Below are positions 1 through 7,500 of a DNA stretch of 44,405 bases, in pieces. This DNA comes from Lachnospiraceae bacterium (GTDB taxonomy: Bacteria; Bacillota; Clostridia; Lachnospirales; Lachnospiraceae), in contig JAFXFO010000037.1 of assembly GCA_017520425.1 (NCBI GenBank), positions 1-44,405 of the forward strand, given 5' to 3'. Under the pieces are notes generated by a model, which made no database searches, was not told the origin of the DNA, and was given only the letters and a program-made list of their open reading frames with translations. The position numbers were made by a program, and so were the translations under genes. Positions within the stretch are counted from its first letter, which is position 1. Each line of letters begins with the position of its first letter.

Positions 1-1045
1 ACTTAGCTTCCCAGGTAGGAAGTGCGTTGAATTCATCTGCCTTGCTGCCTGCAAGTAATTCGTTGATTTCCTGGATGAGTACAGAGAACTCAGGAACGAA
101 TTCTACTACACCTTCAGGGATAACTGCGATACCGAAGTTCATACCCTTAGCTGCTCTTGCTTCTACAGAATCAGCGATGTAATCAGCGATTGCAGAAAGG
201 CTCATCTTCTTAGCTGCTACTTCTTCTGAAATCAAGCAGATATTAGGCTGGGTTTCCAAAGCACATTCCAAAGCAACGTGAGATGCACTACGTCCCATAA
301 CCTTGATGAAATGCCAGTACTTCTTTGCAGAGTTACAGTCTCTTGCAATGTTACCGATGATTTCGCTGTAGGTCTTGGTAGCGGTATCGAAACCGAATGA
401 GCACTCGATGTCTTCGTTCTTTAAGTCACCGTCGATGGTCTTGGGACAACCGATAACCTGCACGCCGGTGTTGTTTGCTGCAAAGTACTCAGCAAGGATA
501 CCTGCGTTGGTGTTGGAATCGTCACCACCGATGATAACGATTGCGGTGATGCCGTGCTTCTTACAAACTTCAGCAGCAATTGCAAACTGTTCGTTGGTTT
601 CCAGTTTGGTTCTGCCGGAACCGATGATATCGAAACCACCGGTATTTCTGTACTGATCTACATATTCGTCAGTCAGAACGATGTAATTGTCTTCAATCAG
701 ACCACTGGGGCCGCCCTTGAAGCCGTATACTTCATTTTCTTTGTTGGTTGCCTTTAATGCATCGTATAAACCGCAAACAACATTGTGTCCTCCGGGAGCC
801 TGTCCGCCGGAAAGGATAACACCTACGATCTGCTTCTTAGCTTCTGAGGTGTTCTGGCCCTTCTGGAAAGTAATTTCCGGTTTGCCGTAAGTATTAGGGA
901 AAAGTGCTTTGATCTTCTCCTGATCAGCTACGCTCTGAGTTGCCTCGCCTTCCTTTACGCAGATTTCTGCGATACCGTTTCGGAGCATTCCGGGAAGCTT
1001 AGGGGTATACTCGTATCTTGCCTTCTGTAATGGTGAAATATTCAT
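1..1045 (-). CDS. pfp: Pyrophosphate--fructose-6-phosphate 1-phosphotransferase, partial (C-terminus outside window)
   Basis: Phosphorylates fructose-6-phosphate to fructose-1,6-bisphosphate in glycolysis, using PPi and working reversibly. The 348 visible residues start [20 protein letters not shown]. They include the nucleotide/PPi loop [14 protein letters not shown], the motif GGDDSNTNA and the catalytic PKTIDGDLK. In this superfamily GGDDS (Asp where ATP enzymes have Gly) and PKTIDGD (instead of PGTIDND) mark PPi dependence; this is family knowledge applied to visible residues. Enzymes of this long clade are about 550 residues, so roughly 200 C-terminal residues lie upstream of base 1. The start is fixed by AAAAGGAGATATGGTC just before the ATG at 1045. 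The gene is transcribed leftwards and diverges from the pseudogene at 1279. Confidence 0.93.
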   Translation of the reverse strand, partial: MNISPLQKARYEYTPKLPGMLRNGIAEICVKEGEATQSVADQEKIKALFPNTYGKPEITFQKGQNTSEAKKQIVGVILSGGQAPGGHNVVCGLYDALKATNKENEVYGFKGGPSGLIEDNYIVLTDEYVDQYRNTGGFDIIGSGRTKLETNEQFAIAAEVCKKHGITAIVIIGGDDSNTNAGILAEYFAANNTGVQVIGCPKTIDGDLKNEDIECSFGFDTATKTYSEIIGNIARDCNSAKKYWHFIKVMGRSASHVALECALETQPNICLISEEVAAKKMSLSAIADYIADSVEARAAKGMNFGIAVIPEGVVEFVPEFSVLIQEINELLAGSKADEFNALPTWEAK

Positions 1046-1078
1046 GACCATATCTCCTTTTAAATTTTTATCACAACT

Positions 1079-1107
1079 ATTTTAGTATATTTTCCGAATA
1101 AAGTAAA
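1079..1107 (-). promoter_or_regulatory. Sigma-A type promoter of the PPi-phosphofructokinase gene
   Basis: On the minus strand a TTTACT -35 (1102-1107) and a TAAAAT -10 (1079-1084) are separated by exactly 17 bases, about 34 bases before the start codon. This is inferred from consensus only. Confidence 0.5.
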
Positions 1108-1278
1108 CCATTATCATTAGAAAAATTGGCACTTTCAGAAGATTTTGTGGAAAAAACGAAGAAACTTAGGGGGAAGCAGGGGATTATAGGTAAAATTGTT
1201 GTAAAGAGGGCGGAAATCTGATAGGATGGAAGGGATGTTTTGAAAAGATATAAGAATAAAATACCAAGGTGCAAACGA

Positions 1279-1557
1279 ATGTTAGAGATTATTGAAGCAA
1301 TTAATTCAAAGGTGAATGCTTTTATCTGGGGAATGCCGGCTATTACCTGAATTATCGGCTGGGGACTTTACGGTGCACGCTGCGCGGAATTTGTATTTTC
1401 TGCCCAAATAGTAAAACCTTTTATGGTGGTGTATTCCATGATGGCTATCGTAGGTGCTACTATTGATTTGGGTCTGGTATGGAGTATCTCCGATACCTTT
1501 TCCGCGTTGTTTAAAAATGTAGGATACTCAAAAAAGTATCCATGTAAAAAAAATTAA
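1279..1557 (+). pseudogene. Collapsed AGCS-family alanine/glycine:sodium symporter remnant
   Basis: Reading from the ATG at 1279 gives IEAINSKVNAFIWGMPAIT, a stop (TGA, 1348-1350), then IIGWGLYGARCAEFVF and further on VGATIDLGLVWSISDTF, ending at a TAA at 1555-1557. The first part matches the N-terminal membrane segment of AGCS (AlsT-type) symporters. The second matches their C-terminal region, normally written like YGxRCxEYLF ... LVWxISDTFNGLMA. Intact members are about 450-480 residues, so an internal deletion of some 350 codons has joined the first segment to the last helices. There is also an in-frame stop, no SD sequence, and the usual NGLMAIPN sequence is replaced by an unrelated tail. 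The gene is dead. The match is by eye. Confidence 0.7.
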
Positions 1558-1906
1558 CTGTGAGATTCCCTTTTATGGTGAAAAGGGAGATTTGGAGTTG
1601 CCTTTTTTTGTATAGACCGCCCAGATGCTCATAAAGGGGATTTTTGAATGAAAAAATCGGCTATAGATACCCGAGTAGGAATTTTGAAATTCATATTGCG
1701 ACATTGCTGGTGAGAATCATAAAGGTATCGTAAAAGAGTGTAAGAGATATTGTACCCCAAAGGATTCGAATGCCAGGGGCAACTACCGTTTATAATCTGA
1801 TTTGCTGAAATAAATACATAATGCAATGCTTTGTTGCGTGACTATTTAGGCGGGAAAAGGTATAGTAGGAACTACAAAAGCACGAAAAGAATGAGGAGGG
1901 ACATAC
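1558..1906. other. Spacer between the AGCS remnant and the XRE gene
   Basis: This stretch has no convincing gene. A short hairpin (CCCTTTT / AAAAGGG at about 1568-1588) follows the pseudogene, with a T-run some 15 bases further on, and may be a decayed terminator of the lost symporter gene. No good promoter pair was identified before the gene at 1907. Confidence 0.3.
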
Positions 1907-2290
1907 ATGAGTAATATTGGTAAGACCATTAAGAAGATTCGAGCAGAGAAGGGACTGACCCAGGAGCAGCTGGCAGAACAGCTTCATGTAACAAGACAGG
2001 CGGTATCCAATTGGGAACAGGAAAAAACACAGCCGGATGTAGAGACATTAACCACCATGGCGGAAGTATTGGAGGTGCCTGTGGAGGAACTGATTTACGG
2101 TAATGCAACCAACAAGGAGTCCAAGGTAATCATTGAGAAGACTACGAAAAAGGGAATTGATACATTTGAAGCAGTAGGTGTGGCGCTGGCGGTGGTTTTG
2201 TCCTATGCCAAATGGCAGTCCATCGGTTGGGCAATCTTCCATGGTTTGCTTAACTGGGTGTATATTCTTTATTATTTAATTAAGTATTAA
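1907..2290 (+). CDS. XRE-family regulator with C-terminal membrane segment
   Basis: Probable DNA-binding repressor held at the membrane. Residues 5-60 form a classic XRE/Cro helix-turn-helix: IGKTIKKIRAEKGLTQEQLA, then VTRQAVSNWEQEKTQPD. A short linker (NKESKVIIEKTTKK) leads to a hydrophobic C-terminus of about 40 residues (AVGVALAVVLSYAKWQSIGW and onward) that should form one or two membrane helices. At 127 residues it fits the group of small XRE proteins with a DUF-type membrane tail found in Clostridia and Bacilli. The start is supported by GAGGAGGG 7-10 bases upstream. It stands alone, with a terminator at 2346. The target is unknown; self-regulation is a reasonable guess only. Confidence 0.85.
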   Translation: MSNIGKTIKKIRAEKGLTQEQLAEQLHVTRQAVSNWEQEKTQPDVETLTTMAEVLEVPVEELIYGNATNKESKVIIEKTTKKGIDTFEAVGVALAVVLSYAKWQSIGWAIFHGLLNWVYILYYLIKY

Positions 2291-2345
2291 TTTATGAATT
2301 TTATGGCTGTTTAAATGTATCATCTAAAATGAAACAAACGAGTTA

Positions 2346-2381
2346 ACCGTCCGCATTTGAAAAATGTGGGCGGTATTTTTT
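2346..2381 (+). terminator. Rho-independent terminator after the XRE gene
   Basis: The arms ACCGTCCGCATTT and AAATGTGGGCGGT form an imperfect hairpin around a GAAA-type loop, directly followed by ATTTTTT. Confidence 0.8.
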
Positions 2382-2388
2382 GCCTTAA

Positions 2389-2417
2389 TTGACGTGAAAT
2401 AGGAATTAGAGTAGAAT
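2389..2417 (+). promoter_or_regulatory. Promoter of the UPF0340 gene
   Basis: TTGACG (2389-2394), a 17-base spacer and TAGAAT (2412-2417), 45 bases before the start codon at 2462. A strong match to the housekeeping sigma consensus. Confidence 0.7.
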
Positions 2418-2461
2418 GTAAAAGAAAGTACGAACTTGATGTTTGACGGAGGAATTTGTGT

Positions 2462-3022
2462 ATGGCAGCAGAATTAGAACGGATTCAAAAACAAGGATAT
2501 GAATTGACCAAGGAGCTTATAGCTGTATCAGGAATAAAAGAAGAACAGGTCCTGGTGGTTGGTTGTTCTTCCAGTGAAATAGTAGGTGAGAAGATAGGCT
2601 CTTTTTCCAGTGTGGAAGTGGCAGAAGCTTTGTATGGCGGAATCGACAAAGCTGCGAAAGAAGCAAACATATATATTGCGGCCCAGTGTTGTGAGCATTT
2701 GAATCGTGCCTTGATTTTGGAAGAAGCTGCAGCAAGTAAATATTCGTATGAAGAGGTAAATGTGGTACCGCAGCCCAAAGCAGGCGGCTCCTTCGCCACA
2801 ACAGCCTATAAATCCATGCAAAGCCCTGTGGCAGTAGAGCATATAAAAGCACATGCAGGAATGGACATAGGAGATACTTTAATCGGCATGCATTTAAAGG
2901 ATGTGGCGGTACCGGTTCGCCTTTCCTCTGATAAAATCGGCGAAGCACATGTGGTTTGTGCCAGAACCAGAGCTAAGTTTATCGGCGGGGTACGGGCGGT
3001 TTATGATGAGGAAAAGCTTTAA
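2462..3022 (+). CDS. UPF0340 family protein (YwlG-like)
   Basis: This is the UPF0340/TIGR01440 family, conserved across Bacillota and without an established biochemical role. At about 186 residues it has the family's usual length. Visible signature parts are VLVVGCSSSEIVGEKIG near the N-terminus, the Cys-Cys-Glu-His stretch AAQCCEHLNRALILE, NVVPQPKAGGSFATTAY in the middle, and GDTLIGMHLKDVAVPVR near the end. The ATG at 2462 is preferred over an in-frame TTG at 2456, because GGAGG at 2448-2452 sits 9 bases before the ATG. It has its own promoter. The next gene starts 60 bases downstream and may be read through. Confidence 0.9.
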   Translation: MAAELERIQKQGYELTKELIAVSGIKEEQVLVVGCSSSEIVGEKIGSFSSVEVAEALYGGIDKAAKEANIYIAAQCCEHLNRALILEEAAASKYSYEEVNVVPQPKAGGSFATTAYKSMQSPVAVEHIKAHAGMDIGDTLIGMHLKDVAVPVRLSSDKIGEAHVVCARTRAKFIGGVRAVYDEEKL

Positions 3023-3081
3023 GATGGTGGAAGGAAGAGGTGGCTTGGAAGTAGTCTATGAAGTTGTAGGAGAAAAATCAG

Positions 3082-4083
3082 ATGGGAACTTTTATGAATG
3101 GCATTGCTATAAGGGGAGAACATTTATTTCAAATATGTGAGCCGGATGAAGCAGAGAAAAAGGCGGCTATAATCTCCGCAGAGAAAAATTGTTCGGTGAT
3201 TTCTGCTTATATTTATGATGGAGATTTTTGGGGTTATACTCTTTATATTAATGGTGAAAAAAGAGATGAATTTTCGACTATGCCGGAATATTTTAAAGAG
3301 GATAAGAATGTAATACGGAAACAGACAGCAGATTTACCATTATTATCAAGAGCCTTTGCTGTGGCACCTGAACGAGTAGAAAAATATCTGTATAATTGGA
3401 CAAATGATTTGCTTGATGTGGAAAGTACAGCTTATGAAGATGATAAATTTTCTTATGGAGATGCGTGGCAAGTAGTAGATTTTCTTGGCGCACTGGGTTT
3501 TCTTTACCCTGAACAGCAAATGTACAGTGATATAGAGGATAAAATACCTACTTTATTGGAAATTATTGAACATAAAATTTTGCCGTTTTCCGAAGGAAGG
3601 GGGATGGAAGAATATCCCTTGATAGACAAATTACCATCTGCATTTTCAAATGAGTATATACGACATTTACTTAAAGAAGAAGGTATAAACGCATTTGAAT
3701 TGGGTAATAAAACTCCGCAGAATGTTATTAAAGTGGTTACAGAATATTGTTTGTCAGTGAAAATGCCGGAGCAAGATATACTTTGCCAACGGTTGAATGT
3801 ACTTGCAGCATATTGTTCCTTTTGGATGAGTCCTGGAAGTGGATGGTATTATTTAGATTGTGCCACATATGAACCGGTATGTATAAACTATGAAAAACCA
3901 ACTGATATATATGTACTTCGTGCACGTGCAGCAATTACTGATTTTTCAAAAAGACATAGAGCAATCAGGGATTTAAAACGGCTTATAGAACTGGATTATA
4001 GTAATATTGAACTATATCAAACTGAAATTAGGAAGTGGGAAGAAAGGGAGAAGGATTGGATGCGAGGATTAAACAAGCATTAA
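3082..4083 (+). CDS. Unknown 333-aa protein
   Basis: I do not recognise the family. The N-terminal 80 residues (AIISAEKNCSVISAYIYDGD, then FWGYTLYINGEKRDEFSTMP) look like a small alpha/beta domain with alternating strand pattern and an acidic DGDFWGY turn. Residues 85-330 are mostly helical, with aromatic-rich stretches (SFWMSPGSGWYY) and a charged helical end. There is no signal peptide or membrane segment, so it is probably cytosolic. The ATG at 3082 is preceded by GGAG and by an in-frame stop at 3067, so no longer start is possible. The gene and its next two neighbours are visibly more AT-rich than the flanking genes, suggesting acquisition. The domain style recalls immunity proteins of polymorphic toxin systems, but this is only an impression. 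Confidence 0.75.
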   Translation: MGTFMNGIAIRGEHLFQICEPDEAEKKAAIISAEKNCSVISAYIYDGDFWGYTLYINGEKRDEFSTMPEYFKEDKNVIRKQTADLPLLSRAFAVAPERVEKYLYNWTNDLLDVESTAYEDDKFSYGDAWQVVDFLGALGFLYPEQQMYSDIEDKIPTLLEIIEHKILPFSEGRGMEEYPLIDKLPSAFSNEYIRHLLKEEGINAFELGNKTPQNVIKVVTEYCLSVKMPEQDILCQRLNVLAAYCSFWMSPGSGWYYLDCATYEPVCINYEKPTDIYVLRARAAITDFSKRHRAIRDLKRLIELDYSNIELYQTEIRKWEEREKDWMRGLNKH

Positions 4084-4529
4084 CTTTTAGGCTTCCGAAA
4101 AGGTTGAAAGCATGCGAAAGTTTTTATTTGATGGAGCGAAGCTATGACATTTCTGATATGAAGTGGAACTTGGTTTACGAGCGTATGTATTCTTTTGGTG
4201 AAGGAAGTAACTATTTTTTTGTCGATGAGGATAGGATACTTGTTGAAGCAAAAAGAACAGGCTGGTGGAGTAAGGAAGATTCAGAGACAGACATTGACGG
4301 AAATTCGTATTACGAATTCGGAGAGTTAAATTTTTTCGATGTTGATGCGGGCAATTTTACAACAAATAAGATTCTTGTTTATCCCAACGATAGTTGGGAG
4401 GAAGATGTAACGGATAATGGATATATAGATGGTTTAGAAGTTTTGGGTGAGAATAGATATGCCATAAATTTACCATGGGGAACGGAGGAGATAGAGCCTT
4501 TGGCATCGGTTCTATCTATTGGGGCTTAG
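4035..4529 (+). CDS. Unknown acidic protein, overlaps the upstream gene
   Basis: No family recognised. The protein is about 130-164 residues and rich in acidic and aromatic residues (SYDISDMKWNLVYERMYSFG, then YFFVDEDRILVEAKRTGWWS), which suggests a compact beta-rich cytosolic fold. The start is uncertain. The longest reading begins at GTG 4035, overlapping the upstream gene by 49 bases. A TTG at 4056 has a better SD (AAGGGAG, about 6 bases away). The first ATG is at 4131 and would drop the N-terminal 32 residues. The overlap suggests translational coupling with the 333-aa protein. The gene is AT-rich like its neighbours. It could be a partner or an immunity-type protein; the sequence does not decide. 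Confidence 0.6.
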   Translation: MGRKGEGLDARIKQALTFRLPKRLKACESFYLMERSYDISDMKWNLVYERMYSFGEGSNYFFVDEDRILVEAKRTGWWSKEDSETDIDGNSYYEFGELNFFDVDAGNFTTNKILVYPNDSWEEDVTDNGYIDGLEVLGENRYAINLPWGTEEIEPLASVLSIGA

Positions 4530-4571
4530 AAAGATAAAGAAGCAAACTTACAAACGCGGAAGGAGACGTTT

Positions 4572-5513
4572 ATGGGAGCACATATATGCTTTGATAGGCA
4601 TATTCATATAGCGAATAAAACTTGGTCAAATGGTGTCTTAAGTCATCTTGGTTATGAAGATATTGATGAACAAACTCTAAATGAGATAGTTAACAATAAG
4701 AAACTTAAATGGATTCAGATATCCGGTTATTTGCCTAATGAAGGATATGAAAAAATAGACCATATACTTTCTTTGCGTCCGGATATTACGTTCCGACTTT
4801 TTCATTTTCTGGACAATGATGATGTCGATATTTCTTTTTTGCTGAATATGCCCCATGTGAAGAGATTACAGATTGATAGTATTGATTGTAGAAATAACCA
4901 TCAAAGAATTAATTTGTCGGTATTGTCAGAATTAAATCCGGTATCATTGCGTATTGAATGTTTTGATTTAAGGGATTATGAATTTGTTCAATATCTATCG
5001 GATGAATTGGAAGAACTTTCCATTATGGCTGATACAATGAGCGCCGGAATCAATTTTGATTGTTCCTGGCTTTTGAAATACAGAAACCTGCAAACATTAT
5101 GGCTTGGAAAGAAGGCAAAGAAAAAGATTGAAACAATCAGTCAATTACCCAAACTTAAGTCATTGTCTTTGAGGGGAATTAAGCTTACAGACTTTTCGTT
5201 TTTATATCAGATGAGCTTGGAAAAGTTGGCACTTCTCTGGAACTCAAACAACAATTTACATGAGTTGGCTGAGCTAAAGAGCTTAAAGGAAATTGAACTT
5301 TGGAGAATTAATAAGTTAAGTGACATTTCATTTATTAAGGAATTGACAAATTTGGAAGTTATTAAGCTTCAAGACCTTAAGCATGTTAATAACCTTCCGG
5401 ATTTAAGTAAGCACACTAATCTTCAAAGTATTTTTCTCATTGATACAGGTATTGATGTAAATGTACTTCCTGATTATTTGCAGGAAAAGGTCAGCAATTG
5501 GGATGACAGATAA
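4572..5513 (+). CDS. Leucine-rich-repeat-like cytosolic protein
   Basis: A 313-residue protein without signal peptide or membrane segment. From about residue 85 to the end it shows irregular leucine-rich repeats of 20-25 residues: LPKLKSLSLRGIKLTDFSFL, MSLEKLALLWN, LKSLKEIELWRINKLSDISF, LTNLEVIKLQDLKHVNNLPD, HTNLQSIFLIDTGIDVN. Such repeats normally form a curved solenoid for protein binding. The first 80 residues do not match a domain I know (MGAHICFDRHIHIANKTWSN). GGAAGGAGACG lies 4-12 bases before the ATG. It is the third gene of an AT-rich cluster and lies 42 bases after its neighbour. Its partner is unknown. Cytosolic LRR proteins of this kind occur as orphan genes next to immunity-type genes in Firmicutes, which is compatible but not proof. 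Confidence 0.75.
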   Translation: MGAHICFDRHIHIANKTWSNGVLSHLGYEDIDEQTLNEIVNNKKLKWIQISGYLPNEGYEKIDHILSLRPDITFRLFHFLDNDDVDISFLLNMPHVKRLQIDSIDCRNNHQRINLSVLSELNPVSLRIECFDLRDYEFVQYLSDELEELSIMADTMSAGINFDCSWLLKYRNLQTLWLGKKAKKKIETISQLPKLKSLSLRGIKLTDFSFLYQMSLEKLALLWNSNNNLHELAELKSLKEIELWRINKLSDISFIKELTNLEVIKLQDLKHVNNLPDLSKHTNLQSIFLIDTGIDVNVLPDYLQEKVSNWDDR

Positions 5514-5552
5514 AACTTGAAACGATTATTCCGCTTAAGAGGAGAAAACCAT

Positions 5553-6212
5553 ATGAAATATTCATACAAAGATATGCCTGAAAGCATGAAAGGAACATAC
5601 GGAGATTTTTCAAAGAATTTCGGATTTTCATGGATGGAATTTGTGGCAACCATTCCTTCGCCTCTGTTTTTGGTGACGACCTATAAATCCAACGGACTGC
5701 CCAATGCCTGTATGCAGTCTTGGGCAACCTTTACAAGTGCCAATCACGGTAAGGGCTTTTATGCGATTCTTACCAGCGTCAATAAAAACGGACACCTGTA
5801 TCAGAGCATAAATGAGACCAAGGAAGCGGTTATTAATTTTATGTCGGAAGAACATCATGCAGAATGTATGGCGACGATTCAGAATAATCAATTTGAAAAA
5901 GATGAAATCACGGCATCCGGATTGACTGTGGAAAAGGCTTCATGGATTAATGCCCCCATGGCTCGGGAATGCTTTATGAATCTTGAGTGCAAGTATGTTT
6001 GGGAAAAAGAAATCGTACCGGGAGATGATCATGTTATGCTTTGCCTGGAGGTGGTAGGTATTCATATCGACGAAGACCATATGGCTGATAAGACAGGGGA
6101 AAACGGAATCCTCTACAACATTCACTACCCCATGAATCCTGAAAAGGTAACAAAGACCGGACACGATTACGCGGCGGTGCTTCAGAAGAAGATTGATGTA
6201 GGAGAATATTAA
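5553..6212 (+). CDS. Flavin reductase-like, FMN-binding split-barrel protein
   Basis: A 219-residue member of the flavin reductase-like superfamily (FMN-binding split barrel), typically using FMN to reduce flavin or another small substrate. Visible elements are PSPLFLVTTYKSNGLPNACM followed by QSWATFTSANHGKGFYAILT, the usual beta-strand plus flavin-contact region (TSxxxP-like in many members). Later come INFMSEEHHAECM and a C-terminal LCLEVVGIHIDEDHM with a DKTGENGILYNIHYP loop. The ATG at 5553 follows AAGAGGAGAAAACC; an in-frame TTG at 5517 lacks an SD. It follows the LRR gene by 39 bases but is clearly less AT-rich, so the two need not share a history. The physiological substrate is not predictable. 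Confidence 0.85.
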   Translation: MKYSYKDMPESMKGTYGDFSKNFGFSWMEFVATIPSPLFLVTTYKSNGLPNACMQSWATFTSANHGKGFYAILTSVNKNGHLYQSINETKEAVINFMSEEHHAECMATIQNNQFEKDEITASGLTVEKASWINAPMARECFMNLECKYVWEKEIVPGDDHVMLCLEVVGIHIDEDHMADKTGENGILYNIHYPMNPEKVTKTGHDYAAVLQKKIDVGEY

Positions 6213-6233
6213 AGAAGAACAGGTATATTGCCT

Positions 6234-6488
6234 ATGACAACAAGAGAAGTAATGGATCGAACGGAAGAAATATTGAAAAAAGAGAATTCCTTTGTGAAGT
6301 CTGAAATAGAAGGGCTATCAGATTTGTTATGGTCCATGGGGGCACGTACTATATGTCCGGGTGGTGAGCGGTTAGTGAAATGGTTCTATTCGCCAATACC
6401 GGCATTTGATAATCGAATCCCTATGAATATTCTCGTGGAAGATGGAGAAGAGGAATTATTTATGTATATGAATACAATTCCGTGTTAA
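6234..6488 (+). CDS. Small protein resembling a lone DUF2384 (MbcA/ParS/Xre antitoxin-type) domain
   Basis: The protein has 84 residues. The second half reads RLVKWFYSPIPAFDNRIPMN followed by ILVEDGEEELFMYMNTI. This follows the DUF2384 pattern in which a Trp and Pro-containing turn precedes a conserved Pro, then a Leu-rich helix and a Gly before the last helix (WLxxPxxALGGxxPxxLL...G). In known systems DUF2384 is the toxin-binding part of antitoxins paired with RES-domain toxins. Here there is no HTH part of normal size and no RES gene next door, so an antitoxin role is doubtful. The ATG at 6234 has only a weak SD (AACAGG); the alternative TTG 6228 is no better. The assignment is by pattern and tentative. 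Confidence 0.45.
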   Translation: MTTREVMDRTEEILKKENSFVKSEIEGLSDLLWSMGARTICPGGERLVKWFYSPIPAFDNRIPMNILVEDGEEELFMYMNTIPC

Positions 6489-6786
6489 TGGTATTTACCA
6501 TGCCTTTTGGGCATAAACCACCGATTTGTTGTTTTTCTGCCCAATATAATAGAGATTTTAGAAGGAAAATGCCTTAAAAAGGTGGTATTTGGGTATGGCA
6601 ACATATAAAATGCATGTTTCTGCCCAGAAATAAGGGTGTTATTGGGCAGTATTTCATAGTTCTTATTATGTATGCCCAAAAGATGAAAATTTGGGTTTTA
6701 TTACAGCTTTATAAGAGATTTATTGGGTAAGAATGTAGGTTTTTATGAACTGGTGCCCAATATGGTAATAACGGATAAGCGGAAGC
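6489..6786. other. Non-coding spacer dense in TGCCCAA / TTGGGCA motifs
   Basis: This stretch contains no gene. TGCCCAA or its complement occurs at 6507-6513, 6538-6544, 6642-6648, 6673-6679 and 6754-6760, with a TGCCCAG at 6621-6627 and several TTGGGT relatives. A given heptamer would be expected well under once in this length. The copies lie in both orientations at irregular spacing. Two of them continue identically as TGCCCAATAT (6538 and 6754). They could be operator sites or remains of a decayed repeat. Confidence 0.5.
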
Positions 6787-6790
6787 AAGT

Positions 6791-6872
6791 ATTCGACGAC
6801 GTGAGCCATGCCGACACATCGCAACGACTGACGGCATGAGCCATGCCGACAGACTCGTAAGCTGGCGCTTAC
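6791..6872. repeat. Hairpin cluster with a 15-bp direct repeat
   Basis: TGAGCCATGCCGACA occurs at 6802-6816 and again at 6837-6851. The second copy is part of a perfect hairpin, CGGCATG/CATGCCG (6832-6848, loop AGC). A further perfect hairpin GTAAGC/GCTTAC (6857-6872) follows. GC content is much higher than in the preceding 300 bases. It may be a structured RNA or a small palindromic repeat element next to the terminator at 6890. Confidence 0.5.
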
Positions 6873-6889
6873 TCGTTGTCGCGGTTTTC

Positions 6890-6920
6890 AACTCTGCCGT
6901 CAATGACGGGCAGAGTTTTT
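6890..6920 (+). terminator. Rho-independent terminator
   Basis: AACTCTGCCGTC pairs with GACGGGCAGAGTT (one bulge) around a short loop, followed by a run of T (GTTTTTTAT). No gene ends directly before it, so it closes either a transcript reading through from 6488 or a small RNA containing the hairpins at 6791-6872. Confidence 0.75.
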
Positions 6921-6987
6921 TATGTTATGATTCCTTCAGATGAATGAAACAGATACATTAAGTAGGATAATCAGGAGGAAGAGAACG

Positions 6988-7500
6988 ATGAAGATGACAT
7001 CAGCGATTGCGAATAAAATGTTAAAGAAATTAAACGAGGATAAGGAGTTCTGGTGGCGCAAGGAAGCGGAAGGACGTTTCTATGTGGCGGCACTGGATGA
7101 GGAGCCGGTGATTCCGGAGTACGATTATGAGAAGATAGCAAAAACCATTGCGGAAATCGATGAGAAAATCGTACGCATCAAACACGCCATCAATGTGGCA
7201 AACCTGACCAATGAAATTGCGGTAGGGGAGCAGATGCTTACCGTGGATCAGATACTGGTGAAGATGGCACAGTTGAACCGCAGAAAAATGGTCCTGGACC
7301 AGATGCGGAAACAGGAGCCTAAGATCAGGATAAGCTCAGGAGCCTTCAACGCCCGCAAAACAGCACCGGAATACCAGTACATCAATTATGATCTGGATGT
7401 GGTGAAAAGGGACTACGAGCGCATCGATGAAGAGATCGCGGCCATGCAGATCGCATTGGACAAATATAACCAGATTTATGAGTTTGAGGTTACTTTGTAG
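6988..7500 (+). CDS. Coiled-coil protein of the DIP1984/septicolysin-like type
   Basis: A 170-residue, highly charged, all-helical protein. Two long heptad-like helices (EKIAKTIAEIDEKIVRIKHA and, near the end, VKRDYERIDEEIAAMQIALD) flank a middle part, LTVDQILVKMAQLNRRKMVL. The NYDLDVVKRDYERIDEEIAA end matches the DIP1984/septicolysin-like group as I know it, whose function is not established. There is no signal or membrane segment. The ATG at 6988 is chosen because CAGGAGGAAGAG precedes it; an upstream in-frame ATG at 6940 overlaps the region after the terminator and lacks an SD. Codon use is richer in G/C third positions than in the genes to its left, hinting at a different origin. The gene stands alone. 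Confidence 0.65.
   Translation: MKMTSAIANKMLKKLNEDKEFWWRKEAEGRFYVAALDEEPVIPEYDYEKIAKTIAEIDEKIVRIKHAINVANLTNEIAVGEQMLTVDQILVKMAQLNRRKMVLDQMRKQEPKIRISSGAFNARKTAPEYQYINYDLDVVKRDYERIDEEIAAMQIALDKYNQIYEFEVTL

Noticed and set aside
3024-3140. Possible small gene VVYEVVGEKSDGNFYEWHCYKG between the UPF0340 and 333-aa genes
   Set aside because: Overlaps the good start at 3082 in another frame, is short, and has no SD of its own; probably a by-product.
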